Assembly: GCF_001427105.1 (NCBI RefSeq)
Contig: NZ_LMGI01000002.1
Span: forward strand, 1,342,650 to 1,406,649
Reading direction: 5' to 3'
Length of the DNA: 64,000 nt
Origin: Sphingopyxis sp. Root154
Lineage (GTDB): Bacteria > Pseudomonadota > Alphaproteobacteria > Sphingomonadales > Sphingomonadaceae
Made by a program: the position numbers and the translations under genes. This document shows positions 44,597 through 53,191 of this stretch, piece after piece (position 1 is the first letter of the stretch; the number at the start of each line of letters is the position of its first letter). The notes beneath the pieces were generated by a model. It worked only from the letters and a program-made list of their open reading frames with translations, had not been told where the DNA came from and did not search any database.

Positions 44597-47500
44597 GTGC
44601 AGATAAAGCGGCTGCGCCTGACCGGTTTCAAAAGCTTCGTCGAACCCACTGAACTCCGCATCGAACCCGGGTTGACCGGCGTCGTCGGCCCCAATGGCTG
44701 CGGTAAATCCAACCTGCTCGAAGCGATCCGCTGGGTGATGGGCGAATCCAGCCCCAAATCGATGCGCGGCGGCGGGATGGAGGATGTGATCTTCGCCGGC
44801 ACCTCGACGCGCCCCGCACGCGATTTTGCCGAGGTCGCGCTCCATTGCGACACCGAAGGCGCACTCGTCGCGGGCCTGTCGGACTCGAGCGACGGCGACG
44901 ATCTGGAAGTGATCCGCCGCATCGAGCGCGGTGCGGGCAGCGCCTATCGCGCCAACGGCCGCGACGTGCGCGCGAAGGACGTCGCGCTGATCTTTGCCGA
45001 CGCCGCGACCGGCGCGCACAGCCCCGCGCTCGTCAGCCAGGGCAAGATCGCCAACGTCATCGCCGCCAAGCCGACCGACCGCCGCGCGATGCTTGAGGAA
45101 GCCGCCGGCATCGCGGGGCTGCATGTGCGCCGCAAGGATGCCGAGCAAAAGCTACGCGCGACCGAAACCAACCTGACCCGCCTCTCCGAAATCGTCACCG
45201 ATATGGAGGTGCGCGCGAACGCGCTGCGACGGCAGGCACGCGCGGCGGAAAAATACAAGAAACTCTCCGACGACATCCGCATCGCCGAAGGGCGCCTGAT
45301 CTATGCGCGCTGGCGCGACGCCGCCGCCGCCGCCGATCAGGCGCGCCGCGACGCCGACGCCGCCGAGACGGCGGTCAAGACCGCGCAGGACGAACTCGAA
45401 ACCATATCGAACGCGCAAACCGAGGTCGCCACCCGCGTCGCCACGGCGCGCAGCGATGCACAGGCGCAGCGGGGCGCACTCGCCGAGGCGACCGCAACGC
45501 AGGTGCGCCTGCAAGGCGAGGAACGCGCGGCGCTCCAGCGGCTCGAGGATCTGGCGACGCAGCAACGGCGCATCGCCGACGATCGCGCGCACGAAGGCGA
45601 ACTCGCGCGCGAAGCCCATGCCGCACTGACCGCGCTCGACACCGAAACGAAATCGCTGGCGCAGAACATCACGGGACACGACGCGGGCAAGGCCGCGCTA
45701 GCCGACGCCAGCCTCGCCGCACAAGCACGGCTGCGCGACGCCGAGGTCGCGCTGGCGCAGGCCCGCGCCAAGGCGGCGAGCGAGGCGGCCGACCGCCGTA
45801 TCGCCGTATCGGCCCGCGACAGCGCCGAAGCCGCTGTACGCCGCATTGCCAATGACAAGGCACGCGTCGACGCCGAGGTTGCCGCGCTCGGCGACAGCGC
45901 CGCGCTCGCCGCAACGCATGCCGAAAGCGTGAAATCCGCCGAAGCCGCCGAAGCGGCGATCACCACCGCCGAAAATGCGCTGCAGGAGGCAGAGGCCGAT
46001 CGCGAGGCGACGGCCGCGGACCTTGCGGGCATCGAGGCGGGCCTCGCCGAAGCACGCACCGCGCTCGCCGCGCTCGAAGGCGAGGCGTCGACACTCGAAC
46101 GCGCGCTTGCGGCCGCACGTACCGACGAGGATCGCATCCTCGACAAACTGCGCGTAGCGCCGGGTTATGAAGCCGCGCTCGCCGCCGCGCTCGGCGACGA
46201 TCTTGACGCCGGGACCGACAAGGACGCGGCACGCAGCTGGGGCGGCGCCGACGCGGCGAAAGACGATCCCACCCTGCCCAGCGGCGGGCGCGCGCTCACC
46301 GAATTCGTCAAGGCACCTGCCACCCTCGCCCGCCGTCTCGCACAGGTCGCGGTGGCCGACACCGATGCAGGCCAGCCGCTCGCGGTCGGCCAGCGGCTCG
46401 TCACCGTCGATGGCATGATGCGCCGCTGGGACGGCTTCATCACGCGCGGCGACGGCGCGACCGCGACCGAACGGCTGCAACGCCAGAACCGCCTCGACGA
46501 ACTCGCCGCACAGCGCCCGCAGGTCGAACTCGGCGTGCAGGATCTGCGCGACCGGCGCGATGCCGCCGCCGCAAAGGCGTCGGACCTGACCGCCGCCGCC
46601 GCCGCGGCGCGCAAGGCGCTGGCGCAGGCCGACGAAGCGCGGCGTAGCGCGCTGCGCGCCGCCGACCAGGCGCAAGCCGCGATCGACCGCCACCGCGATG
46701 CCGCCGCGCTGTTCGACCGCCGCCTCGCCGAAATCGCCGAGGCCGCGAGGGACGCCGCCGAGCAGTTCGCGGTGCAGGAAAGCGCGCTCGCCGCGCTGCC
46801 AGACGACAGTATCGCGCGCGCCGTACTCGAGGCCGAGGATCATGCGGCGGACCGAGCGCGCATGGCCGCCAATGCCGCGCGCGATGCGCTCGCGGCGCAC
46901 GAACGCACGCTTGCCAGCCTGAGCGAGCGGCAAGCGGTCGTCAGCGCCGAGATCAAGAGCTGGAAGGCGCGCGCGGGCGAGGCCGCACGGCGCGTGACCG
47001 AAATGGACAAGCGCTCAGACGCCTTGGCGGCCGAAGCGGCGAAGCTCGCCGACGTCCCCGCCAAGCTCGCGCAGCAGCGTGCCGCCGCCGAAACGCAGCA
47101 GGCCGATCTGCGCGAAAAGGTTGCCGCTGCCGAGGCGCAGGAACGCGCCGCCGAGGCTGCGCTGCGCGAAGCCGAAACCGCGCTGAACGCCATCCGCGAG
47201 CGCGTCGCCGCCGCGCGCGAAACGCGCGCCGGCGCGATCGCGCGCTCCGAAAATGCCGAGTTGCGGCGCATCGAGATGGGGCGCCTCTCGGGCGAACGCT
47301 TCGAATGCCCGCCGCCGCTACTGCCGCAAAAGGCCGGCTTCGAAAGCGAAACCGTCGGCGACGCCAATGCCGAATCGGCGCAGCACGACCGGCTGGTCGC
47401 CGACCGCGAGCGGCTCGGCCCGGTGAACCTCGTCGCCGCCGACGAACTCGCCGAACTCGACGCCGAGCGCGAGAAGAATGCCGCCGAAATCGAGGAACTG

Positions 47501-48040
47501 ACGCAAGCCGTGAACCGCCTCCGCGGCTCGATCGGCAACCTCAATCGCGAAGGCCGTGTCCGCCTGCTCGCCGCGTTCGAGGCGGTGAACGGTCATTTCC
47601 AGCGCCTTTTCAGCACCTTGTTCAACGGCGGGCAGGCACATCTCGAACTTGTCGATTCAGACGATCCGCTCGAAGCCGGCCTCGAAATCATGGCGCAGCC
47701 CCCCGGCAAGCGCCTCGGCACGCTGACCTTGCTCTCGGGCGGCGAACAGGCCCTGACCGCGGTTGCGCTGATCTTTGGCCTGTTCCTCACCAACCCCGCG
47801 CCGATCTGCGTCCTCGACGAGGTCGATGCGCCGCTCGACGACGCCAATATCGAGCGCTTCTGCGACCTGCTCGATCGCATGACGCGCGAGACGAATACGC
47901 GCTATCTGATCGTCACGCACAATGCGGTGACGATGGCGCGCATGCACCGCTTGTTCGGGGTGACGATGATCGAGCGCGGCGTGTCGCGCCTCGTGTCGGT
48001 CGACCTCGGCGGCGCCGAGGAACTTCTGGCGGCCGAATAG
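44597..48040 (+). CDS. smc: chromosome segregation protein SMC
   Basis: An 1147-residue SMC ATPase that compacts and segregates chromosomes with ScpA and ScpB. QIKRLRLTGFKSFVEP opens the head; Walker A is GPNGCGKS at 31-38; long Ala/Glu/Arg coiled coils flank a central hinge around residues 510-640; the C-terminal head has LLSGGEQALTAVALIF (signature) and VLDEVDAPLDDAN (Walker B). The start is GTG 44597 with GGGAG upstream. The scp genes are not here. Confidence 0.97.
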   Translation: MQIKRLRLTGFKSFVEPTELRIEPGLTGVVGPNGCGKSNLLEAIRWVMGESSPKSMRGGGMEDVIFAGTSTRPARDFAEVALHCDTEGALVAGLSDSSDGDDLEVIRRIERGAGSAYRANGRDVRAKDVALIFADAATGAHSPALVSQGKIANVIAAKPTDRRAMLEEAAGIAGLHVRRKDAEQKLRATETNLTRLSEIVTDMEVRANALRRQARAAEKYKKLSDDIRIAEGRLIYARWRDAAAAADQARRDADAAETAVKTAQDELETISNAQTEVATRVATARSDAQAQRGALAEATATQVRLQGEERAALQRLEDLATQQRRIADDRAHEGELAREAHAALTALDTETKSLAQNITGHDAGKAALADASLAAQARLRDAEVALAQARAKAASEAADRRIAVSARDSAEAAVRRIANDKARVDAEVAALGDSAALAATHAESVKSAEAAEAAITTAENALQEAEADREATAADLAGIEAGLAEARTALAALEGEASTLERALAAARTDEDRILDKLRVAPGYEAALAAALGDDLDAGTDKDAARSWGGADAAKDDPTLPSGGRALTEFVKAPATLARRLAQVAVADTDAGQPLAVGQRLVTVDGMMRRWDGFITRGDGATATERLQRQNRLDELAAQRPQVELGVQDLRDRRDAAAAKASDLTAAAAAARKALAQADEARRSALRAADQAQAAIDRHRDAAALFDRRLAEIAEAARDAAEQFAVQESALAALPDDSIARAVLEAEDHAADRARMAANAARDALAAHERTLASLSERQAVVSAEIKSWKARAGEAARRVTEMDKRSDALAAEAAKLADVPAKLAQQRAAAETQQADLREKVAAAEAQERAAEAALREAETALNAIRERVAAARETRAGAIARSENAELRRIEMGRLSGERFECPPPLLPQKAGFESETVGDANAESAQHDRLVADRERLGPVNLVAADELAELDAEREKNAAEIEELTQAVNRLRGSIGNLNREGRVRLLAAFEAVNGHFQRLFSTLFNGGQAHLELVDSDDPLEAGLEIMAQPPGKRLGTLTLLSGGEQALTAVALIFGLFLTNPAPICVLDEVDAPLDDANIERFCDLLDRMTRETNTRYLIVTHNAVTMARMHRLFGVTMIERGVSRLVSVDLGGAEELLAAE

Positions 48041-48042
48041 CT

Positions 48043-48951
48043 TTACGGCGCCATTCCCACCACCAGCATCGCCGCGAACACCAGCAGTCCCGCGAAACGG
48101 TTGCTGCGGAACTTCGCCAGCGCATCCTCCCCGTTCACCGGATCGAGCGTGACCACCTGTCCCGTCAGGTGCACCGCCGCGGGCAGCAGCGCGACCAGCA
48201 CCAGCGGATCGGGCCGCGCCGCCCACAGTGCGCCGCCCCAGCAGGCGAGCGCGAGCGCGTAGCACATCGCGACCCCGCCCTTCACATGACGCCCCATCGC
48301 CCGCGCGCTCGACTTCACCCCGATCAGCATATCGTCCTCGATATCCTGCAGCGCATAGATGGTGTCATAGCCGATCACCCAAGCGATACAGCCGGCGTAG
48401 AGCAAGGGCAGCGCGGGCCCTTGCGCCCCGCCCACCGCGACCCACGCGACGAGCGCGCCCCAGCTGAACACAAGGCCCAGCCACGCCTGCGGCCACCAGG
48501 TGATCCGTTTCATGAAGGGATAACCCGCGACGAGGATCAGACTGGCGAGCGCGACGATCTGCGCCGGGCGCGGCAGCTGGAGCAGCACCGCGAGCCCGAC
48601 AAGCGACAGCAGCAAGGTCCACAGCAACGCGTTACGTACCGACACTGCGCCGCTCGCGACTGGACGCGACGCCGTCCGCGCCACTTTCGCGTCGAGGTCG
48701 CGGTCGACGATGTCGTTATAGACGCAGCCCGCCCCGCGCATCGCGATCGCGCCGATCAGCATCCACAAGAACAAGGGCCAGTGGCTGATCGCGCCGCCGC
48801 CGAGCGCGAGCGCCCACGCGCAGGGCCAATAGAGCAGCCACCAGCCGATCGGCCGGTCGAACCGCGCGAGCAGCGCATAGGGCCGCGCCGCGGCGGGAAG
48901 CAGGGCGACGAAACCGCGAAGCTGGCTATCGGGAGGATGGGTGGCAGTCAT
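48043..48951 (-). CDS. ubiA: 4-hydroxybenzoate octaprenyltransferase
   Basis: A 302-residue membrane prenyltransferase of ubiquinone synthesis. The two Asp-rich motifs that bind Mg-diphosphate are Asn79-Asp80-x2-Asp83 (VYNDIVDRDLD) and DTIYALQDIEDD at 196-207; eight to nine membrane helices lie between and around them. RTASRPVASG and GYPFMKRITWWPQ are typical of UbiA. It converges on smc with a two-base gap. Confidence 0.95.
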   Translation of the reverse strand: MTATHPPDSQLRGFVALLPAAARPYALLARFDRPIGWWLLYWPCAWALALGGGAISHWPLFLWMLIGAIAMRGAGCVYNDIVDRDLDAKVARTASRPVASGAVSVRNALLWTLLLSLVGLAVLLQLPRPAQIVALASLILVAGYPFMKRITWWPQAWLGLVFSWGALVAWVAVGGAQGPALPLLYAGCIAWVIGYDTIYALQDIEDDMLIGVKSSARAMGRHVKGGVAMCYALALACWGGALWAARPDPLVLVALLPAAVHLTGQVVTLDPVNGEDALAKFRSNRFAGLLVFAAMLVVGMAP

Positions 48952-49110
48952 CGATGCGCGGGCGATAGCAGGCGCGGCGCGCGCGATAAACGGCTGATTG
49001 GATCTTTACGCGTGGATCGCCAGACATTTGGTCGCCACGCGATCCCAAAATCCGGCCATTTACCAAATTTGAACCCTGATCGTGGAAAACAGCCACAAAG
49101 GGGGACCCAC

Positions 49111-49782
49111 ATGGCAATGTTGCGCAATAGGATTCGCGCCCGGAGGGCCTTTGGCCCGTTCGGCAAGAATCTGTGGAAAAACCGTGCGGGCACGGCCGCC
49201 ATGGAGTTCGCCATCGTCGGACCGGCGTTCCTAGCGTGCCTGCTGGCGATTTTGTACACGATGTCGATCTACCTCGCGCAACAGATGCTGGAGACGACGG
49301 CCGAGGGCGCCGGACGCCTGATGCTGACCGGCTTCGCCCAAACGACGCGGGCGCCCAACGGCACCGTTGGCTTGTCAGCGAGCGACTTCAAAAACGCCAT
49401 CTGCAATGGCCTTTCCGGCACCAATCCCAGCGGCGAGACTGTCAGCACGCCCGCGCTGCTACCACCCTTGCTCTCATGCTCGCGGCTCACGGTGCATGTG
49501 AGCGTCGCAACCAGCTACAACGTGACCGACACCGCTTCGCCGACATTCACCTATGACAGCAACGGCATATTGGTCTCAACCGGCACGGGCTACAATTACC
49601 AGTCGGGCGGCAGCGGCAAGAACCGCATCATCGTCCTGCAGCTGATCTACCTGTGGCCGACAGGGAAGGGTCCGCTGGGACTGAACCTGATCGACGAACC
49701 CAACGCCAATCGCAAACTCGTGGCCACGTCGGTGTTCACGACGGAGGACTATTCGTGTCCCACATCGCAGCCCGCATGCTGA
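49111..49782 (+). CDS. TadE-like minor pilin protein
   Basis: A 223-residue protein. The basic N-terminus is followed by the hydrophobic helix RAGTAAMEFAIVGPAFLACL, the TadE/F signature (Glu in the helix as in type IV pseudopilins), then an extracytoplasmic part with GYNYQSGGSGKNRIIV and two C-terminal cysteines. GGGGGA lies seven bases before the ATG. First of three adjacent Tad-type genes; TadE/F/G proteins assist Flp pilus assembly, but no tadA, B, C, Z or flp gene is in this window. Confidence 0.8.
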   Translation: MAMLRNRIRARRAFGPFGKNLWKNRAGTAAMEFAIVGPAFLACLLAILYTMSIYLAQQMLETTAEGAGRLMLTGFAQTTRAPNGTVGLSASDFKNAICNGLSGTNPSGETVSTPALLPPLLSCSRLTVHVSVATSYNVTDTASPTFTYDSNGILVSTGTGYNYQSGGSGKNRIIVLQLIYLWPTGKGPLGLNLIDEPNANRKLVATSVFTTEDYSCPTSQPAC

Positions 49783-50450
49783 GGCGCCTCACACAGAACA
49801 CACGCGGCGCGGTGATAGTGGAATTCGCTTTCGCCCTGCCCGTGCTCGTGCTCATGTACACGGGCGGCGTCTATTTGTCGGATAGGGTCAGCGCCAGCCG
49901 CAAGGTTACCGTCGCGACCCGTTCGCTGGTCGACCTCGTCAGCCGGACCATGTCTCCGACGATTATTTACAATGACCCGACAAGCGCCAATGCGAAATCG
50001 CACTTGAGCGCCAGTGCAGTCGTCCTGGCACCCTATAAGCTCGACAAAGCGATCCAGCAGGTTTCGCTGCTCCGGGTCTGCGATGCCACCCACGCCTATG
50101 TCGTCTGGAGCCAGGCCCAGTCGCAAAATGTCAATGGCAGCGTTGTGAAGCCGGAGATCCCGAGCCACACAGCCGGCACGCTCCCCAAGAGCGAGGCGCA
50201 GTCAGCCGACAACATCGTCTCGATTCCAAACAACATGATCACCGACACGATGATCCCGGTTTCGCCGGACGGCTCGAACGTGTGCGGAAATTTTGCTCCG
50301 GGCACCAGCAACAAGACTCAGGTCGGTACCGCGGGCGGTTGGCTGTTCATGGGCAAGATCACCTACGATTACATGCCGTTCATCAGCTATCTCCCGATGA
50401 CAAGCACAAGGATGACCGAGACGATCTATATGGTTCCTCGGCTCTACTAG
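49755..50450 (+). CDS. TadE/TadF-like minor pilin protein
   Basis: A 231-residue protein whose helix TRGAVIVEFAFALPVLVLMY matches the TadE-like family. The start is GTG 49755, because GGAGG lies seven bases upstream; it overlaps the first tad gene by 28 bases. The later ATG 49776 has no such site. The exported part has SRKVTVATRSLVDLVSRTMS and ends ETIYMVPRLY. Middle gene of the set. Confidence 0.8.
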   Translation: MSHIAARMLRRLTQNTRGAVIVEFAFALPVLVLMYTGGVYLSDRVSASRKVTVATRSLVDLVSRTMSPTIIYNDPTSANAKSHLSASAVVLAPYKLDKAIQQVSLLRVCDATHAYVVWSQAQSQNVNGSVVKPEIPSHTAGTLPKSEAQSADNIVSIPNNMITDTMIPVSPDGSNVCGNFAPGTSNKTQVGTAGGWLFMGKITYDYMPFISYLPMTSTRMTETIYMVPRLY

Positions 50451-50461
50451 GTGGATATATT

Positions 50462-52228
50462 ATGACCAAAATATTTCCTCAGCTCAGCTCTGCGACCGCA
50501 TGGGTCCAGTTCATTGCCCGACTGAAAGCCGATCAGAAGGGCGGGGTCTACATGATCCTGGGTTTTGCGATCATTCCGCTGACCTTCATACTTGGCTTCG
50601 GAATCGACTATGCGCGCGCCATGAGCCTCCAGACGAAGCTGAACGCCGCGGCCGACGCCGCCGCGCTGGCGGCTGTCGCGCCCTCGATGATCCTTCAATC
50701 GAACAGTCAATCAAAAACTGCCGCGACCAGCATGTTCAATGCGCAGGCCTCGCTGGAGACCGGGTACAAGGATCTGCTGGTGACTCCCGTCGTTACGGAA
50801 GGAAGCTCCAGCTCCGGGGGCAGCGGCGCTTTTGGCTACCTGCGCAAGGCGACCGTGAGCTATTCCGCCAAGTCGATCAACATGTTCGGCGGTATTCTGG
50901 GGGTCGACACCCTGACTGTGAGCGGCACGTCCACGGCAAGCGCCGCGCAACCGCCCAACGTCGATTTCTACCTGGCGATGGACAATTCGCCCTCGATGCT
51001 GCTGCCCTCGACGTCTGATGGAATCACCAGGATCATCAACGCTACCAAAGATGCTGCTAAACTGCCAAATGGTTGCGCCTTCGCATGCCATATGCAGATG
51101 CCGCAAGCAGACGGTGAGCCGATCTTTATCAGGGACACGGCGGGGCGCGATATCCTGTTGTCGACCGGCTATTATGCGACGGGGCCGAAGCTGAACGTCT
51201 GGTATCGCTGGGATCGGACGACCAAAATACTTTACGACAGCTCGAACTTATCGATGCATTCCACGCAGGAAACGGGTTCGGGGTCGAGCAAGACCACCAC
51301 GGTTGTCAGCTATACGGTCGAGGACAGCACCAGCGGCCCGGCCAAGATCAAGCAGACGACAAAAAAGACGGGCGGCACGAATTCGACCGTCACGGTAGAT
51401 TTTGATACCGGCTACTGGGCGGATGGCTATTGGCTCACGCACAACTATGGGAAGATTTACACCAACGGCCCGGCAACCATTCCCCTGCGCAAGGACGAAA
51501 TGGTCTCGGCCGCCACGCAATTGATCCCCTTCGCCACCAATCAGGCTGCGCAGTACAACGTCACCTATCGGGCGCAGATGTTCTCGTTCGATTGGACGAA
51601 ACCGACCAAAGACACGCCCGTTGCCACACTCAACACCCTCAAGAACGTCGCTGAGTACGGCAGCTTTTCGGCAGCCTCGATATTCCCGCCCGACGACTAT
51701 TGGTGGCTGAACAACAAGCCCACCAGCGGCACCGATATCGGCGACAAGGCCACGGAATTCACCAATATGCTGACGAAGATGAAGGCCCTCATCCCAACGG
51801 CGGGAACGGGCGCTCCCGGTGTGGAGCCGCAGAAGATCCTGTTCATCATCTCCGACGGCATGCTGGACCAGCCGAGCAGTGGCCGCTATTTCGGCCCGCT
51901 GCGGGAAAGCGACCTCGCCGAGTGCACGGCGATCAAGGCCAAGGGGATCAAGATCGCCATCCTCTATACGCAATATCTTCCGGAATCGCTGGCCGGCAAC
52001 AACTGGTCCCAGAATAACGTCGCCAAGTTCCTGCCTCCCCCCCCCGCTCCATATACGTCCACCAAGGCGGGAACTTCCGATCAAGTCCTCACCGCGCTGC
52101 AGAGTTGCGCATCGGTCGGCACGAACGGCGCGCCGCTGGTGCAGACCGTGACGGCCAATGACAATATTACCACGGCCCTCCAGCAACTGTTCTCCACGGC
52201 GCTTCAGACGGCCAGATTGGTTCAATAA
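50462..52228 (+). CDS. TadG-like pilus protein with von Willebrand factor A domain
   Basis: A 588-residue protein. The N-terminal helix KGGVYMILGFAIIPLTFILG and IDYARAMSLQTKLNAAADAAA are the TadG hallmark. Residues from about 168 form a VWA domain with the MIDAS sequence Asp174-Asn-Ser176-Pro-Ser178 (YLAMDNSPSML) and an AEC/QSC cysteine pair near the end. A Thr/Gly/Ser-rich insertion (TQETGSGSSKTTTVVS) interrupts it. AGGTGG precedes the ATG at 50462. TadG-like proteins sit at the cell surface in pilus assembly. Confidence 0.82.
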   Translation: MTKIFPQLSSATAWVQFIARLKADQKGGVYMILGFAIIPLTFILGFGIDYARAMSLQTKLNAAADAAALAAVAPSMILQSNSQSKTAATSMFNAQASLETGYKDLLVTPVVTEGSSSSGGSGAFGYLRKATVSYSAKSINMFGGILGVDTLTVSGTSTASAAQPPNVDFYLAMDNSPSMLLPSTSDGITRIINATKDAAKLPNGCAFACHMQMPQADGEPIFIRDTAGRDILLSTGYYATGPKLNVWYRWDRTTKILYDSSNLSMHSTQETGSGSSKTTTVVSYTVEDSTSGPAKIKQTTKKTGGTNSTVTVDFDTGYWADGYWLTHNYGKIYTNGPATIPLRKDEMVSAATQLIPFATNQAAQYNVTYRAQMFSFDWTKPTKDTPVATLNTLKNVAEYGSFSAASIFPPDDYWWLNNKPTSGTDIGDKATEFTNMLTKMKALIPTAGTGAPGVEPQKILFIISDGMLDQPSSGRYFGPLRESDLAECTAIKAKGIKIAILYTQYLPESLAGNNWSQNNVAKFLPPPPAPYTSTKAGTSDQVLTALQSCASVGTNGAPLVQTVTANDNITTALQQLFSTALQTARLVQ

Positions 52229-52237
52229 TATTGCCAA

Positions 52238-52312
52238 GCCTGCTCGGTGCCCTGTTCGATCATGACATGATTTTCACATCACGGATGTAATCGAAGGGGG
52301 CACCGAGCAGGC
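52238..52312. repeat. 75-bp element with 23-base inverted arms
   Basis: GCCTGCTCGGTGCCC at 52238-52252 is exactly complementary to 52298-52312, and the arms continue inward with TTCGAT (52255-52260) and ATCGAA (52290-52295) around one wobble and one mismatch. A 29-base loop remains (52261-52289). It starts nine bases after the tadG-like stop and ends one base before a possible rsmE ATG (52314). It could end the tad transcript, sequester the rsmE start, or be a small mobile repeat. Confidence 0.8.
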
Positions 52313-52352
52313 AATGCGTGCACAAAATATCGCCGTCTGCTATCGGCCCGGC

Positions 52353-53102
52353 ATGCCCGCAACTCCCGCCTGGCCGCCCGCCAGCACGCCCCGCCTGTTC
52401 GTCGACCTGCCGCTGGGGCCCGATGCAACCCCGATGATAGACGGCCCCGCCGCACATTATCTGCTCAACGTGATGCGGATGAAGGCGGGCGATCCGATCC
52501 TGCTGTTCGACAATATCAGCGGCGAGTGGCTCGCGGTGGTCGCCGACGCCGCGAAACGCTCGCTGGCGCTGCGCATAGAGCGGCAGATCAGCGAGATCGA
52601 ACAGGTTCCCGACCTCTGGCTGTGCTTTGCACCGGTGAAGAAAGCGCGGCTCGACTGGATCATCGAAAAGGCGACCGAGCTCGGCGTCAGCCGCCTGCAG
52701 CCGGTCATCACCGAACGCACCATCGTCGAGCGCGTCAAGCGCGAGCGGCTCGAAGCACATATCGTCGAAGCATGCGAGCAATGCGGGCGCACCGCGCTTC
52801 CGACGCTCGCCGAACCCGTCAAACTGCCCCAGCTCTTGAAGGACTGGCCGGCCGGGCGCGCGCTGCTGTTCGCCGACGAAGCCGGCGGTGCGCCGCTCGC
52901 CAGCGTTGACGCCCCGGCTCCGGCGGCGATCCTCACCGGCCCCGAAGGCGGCTTCACGGCGCGCGAGCGCGAGCTTCTGATCGGCCACCGCGCCGTCCGC
53001 CGCATCGCGCTCGGCCCCCGCATCCTGCGCGCCGAAACTGCGGCGATCGCCGCCGTCGGCATCTGGATGGCGCAGAATGGCGATTGGCCGGCGGGCGCCT
53101 GA
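52353..53102 (+). CDS. rsmE: 16S rRNA (uracil-1498-N3)-methyltransferase
   Basis: A 249-residue SPOUT methyltransferase. PRLFVDLPLG begins the PUA-like RNA-binding part; CFAPVKKARLDWIIEKATEL, ILTGPEGGFTARE and ALGPRILRAETAAIAA are the SAM-binding knot. I start at ATG 52353 (MPATPAWPP); the upstream ATG 52314 follows the inverted repeat directly and would add a poorly conserved tail. Neither has a good ribosome site. In alphaproteobacteria rsmE commonly precedes gshA; here another gene lies between. Confidence 0.93.
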   Translation: MPATPAWPPASTPRLFVDLPLGPDATPMIDGPAAHYLLNVMRMKAGDPILLFDNISGEWLAVVADAAKRSLALRIERQISEIEQVPDLWLCFAPVKKARLDWIIEKATELGVSRLQPVITERTIVERVKRERLEAHIVEACEQCGRTALPTLAEPVKLPQLLKDWPAGRALLFADEAGGAPLASVDAPAPAAILTGPEGGFTARERELLIGHRAVRRIALGPRILRAETAAIAAVGIWMAQNGDWPAGA

Positions 53103-53152
53103 GTCCCCAATCTGTCCCGTTGCCGCACAGAAGCGCTATAAAGTTGCCGATT

Positions 53153-53167
53153 TTAACCGGATATTAG
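53153..53167 (+). promoter_or_regulatory. CtrA-like box upstream of the P-domain/DUF11 gene
   Basis: TTAA-N7-TTAG at 53153-53167 matches TTAA-N7-TTAA at seven of eight positions, and ends 24 bases before the ATG at 53192, nearly the same spacing as the box before popZ. Confidence 0.4.
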
Positions 53168-53191
53168 CTACGCCCGGGCCATAGCGGCGGC

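Noticed and set aside
49111..52228. The Tad-like genes as a prophage or integron fragment
   Set aside because: No integrase, att-like direct repeats or phage genes nearby; the proteins match pilus components.
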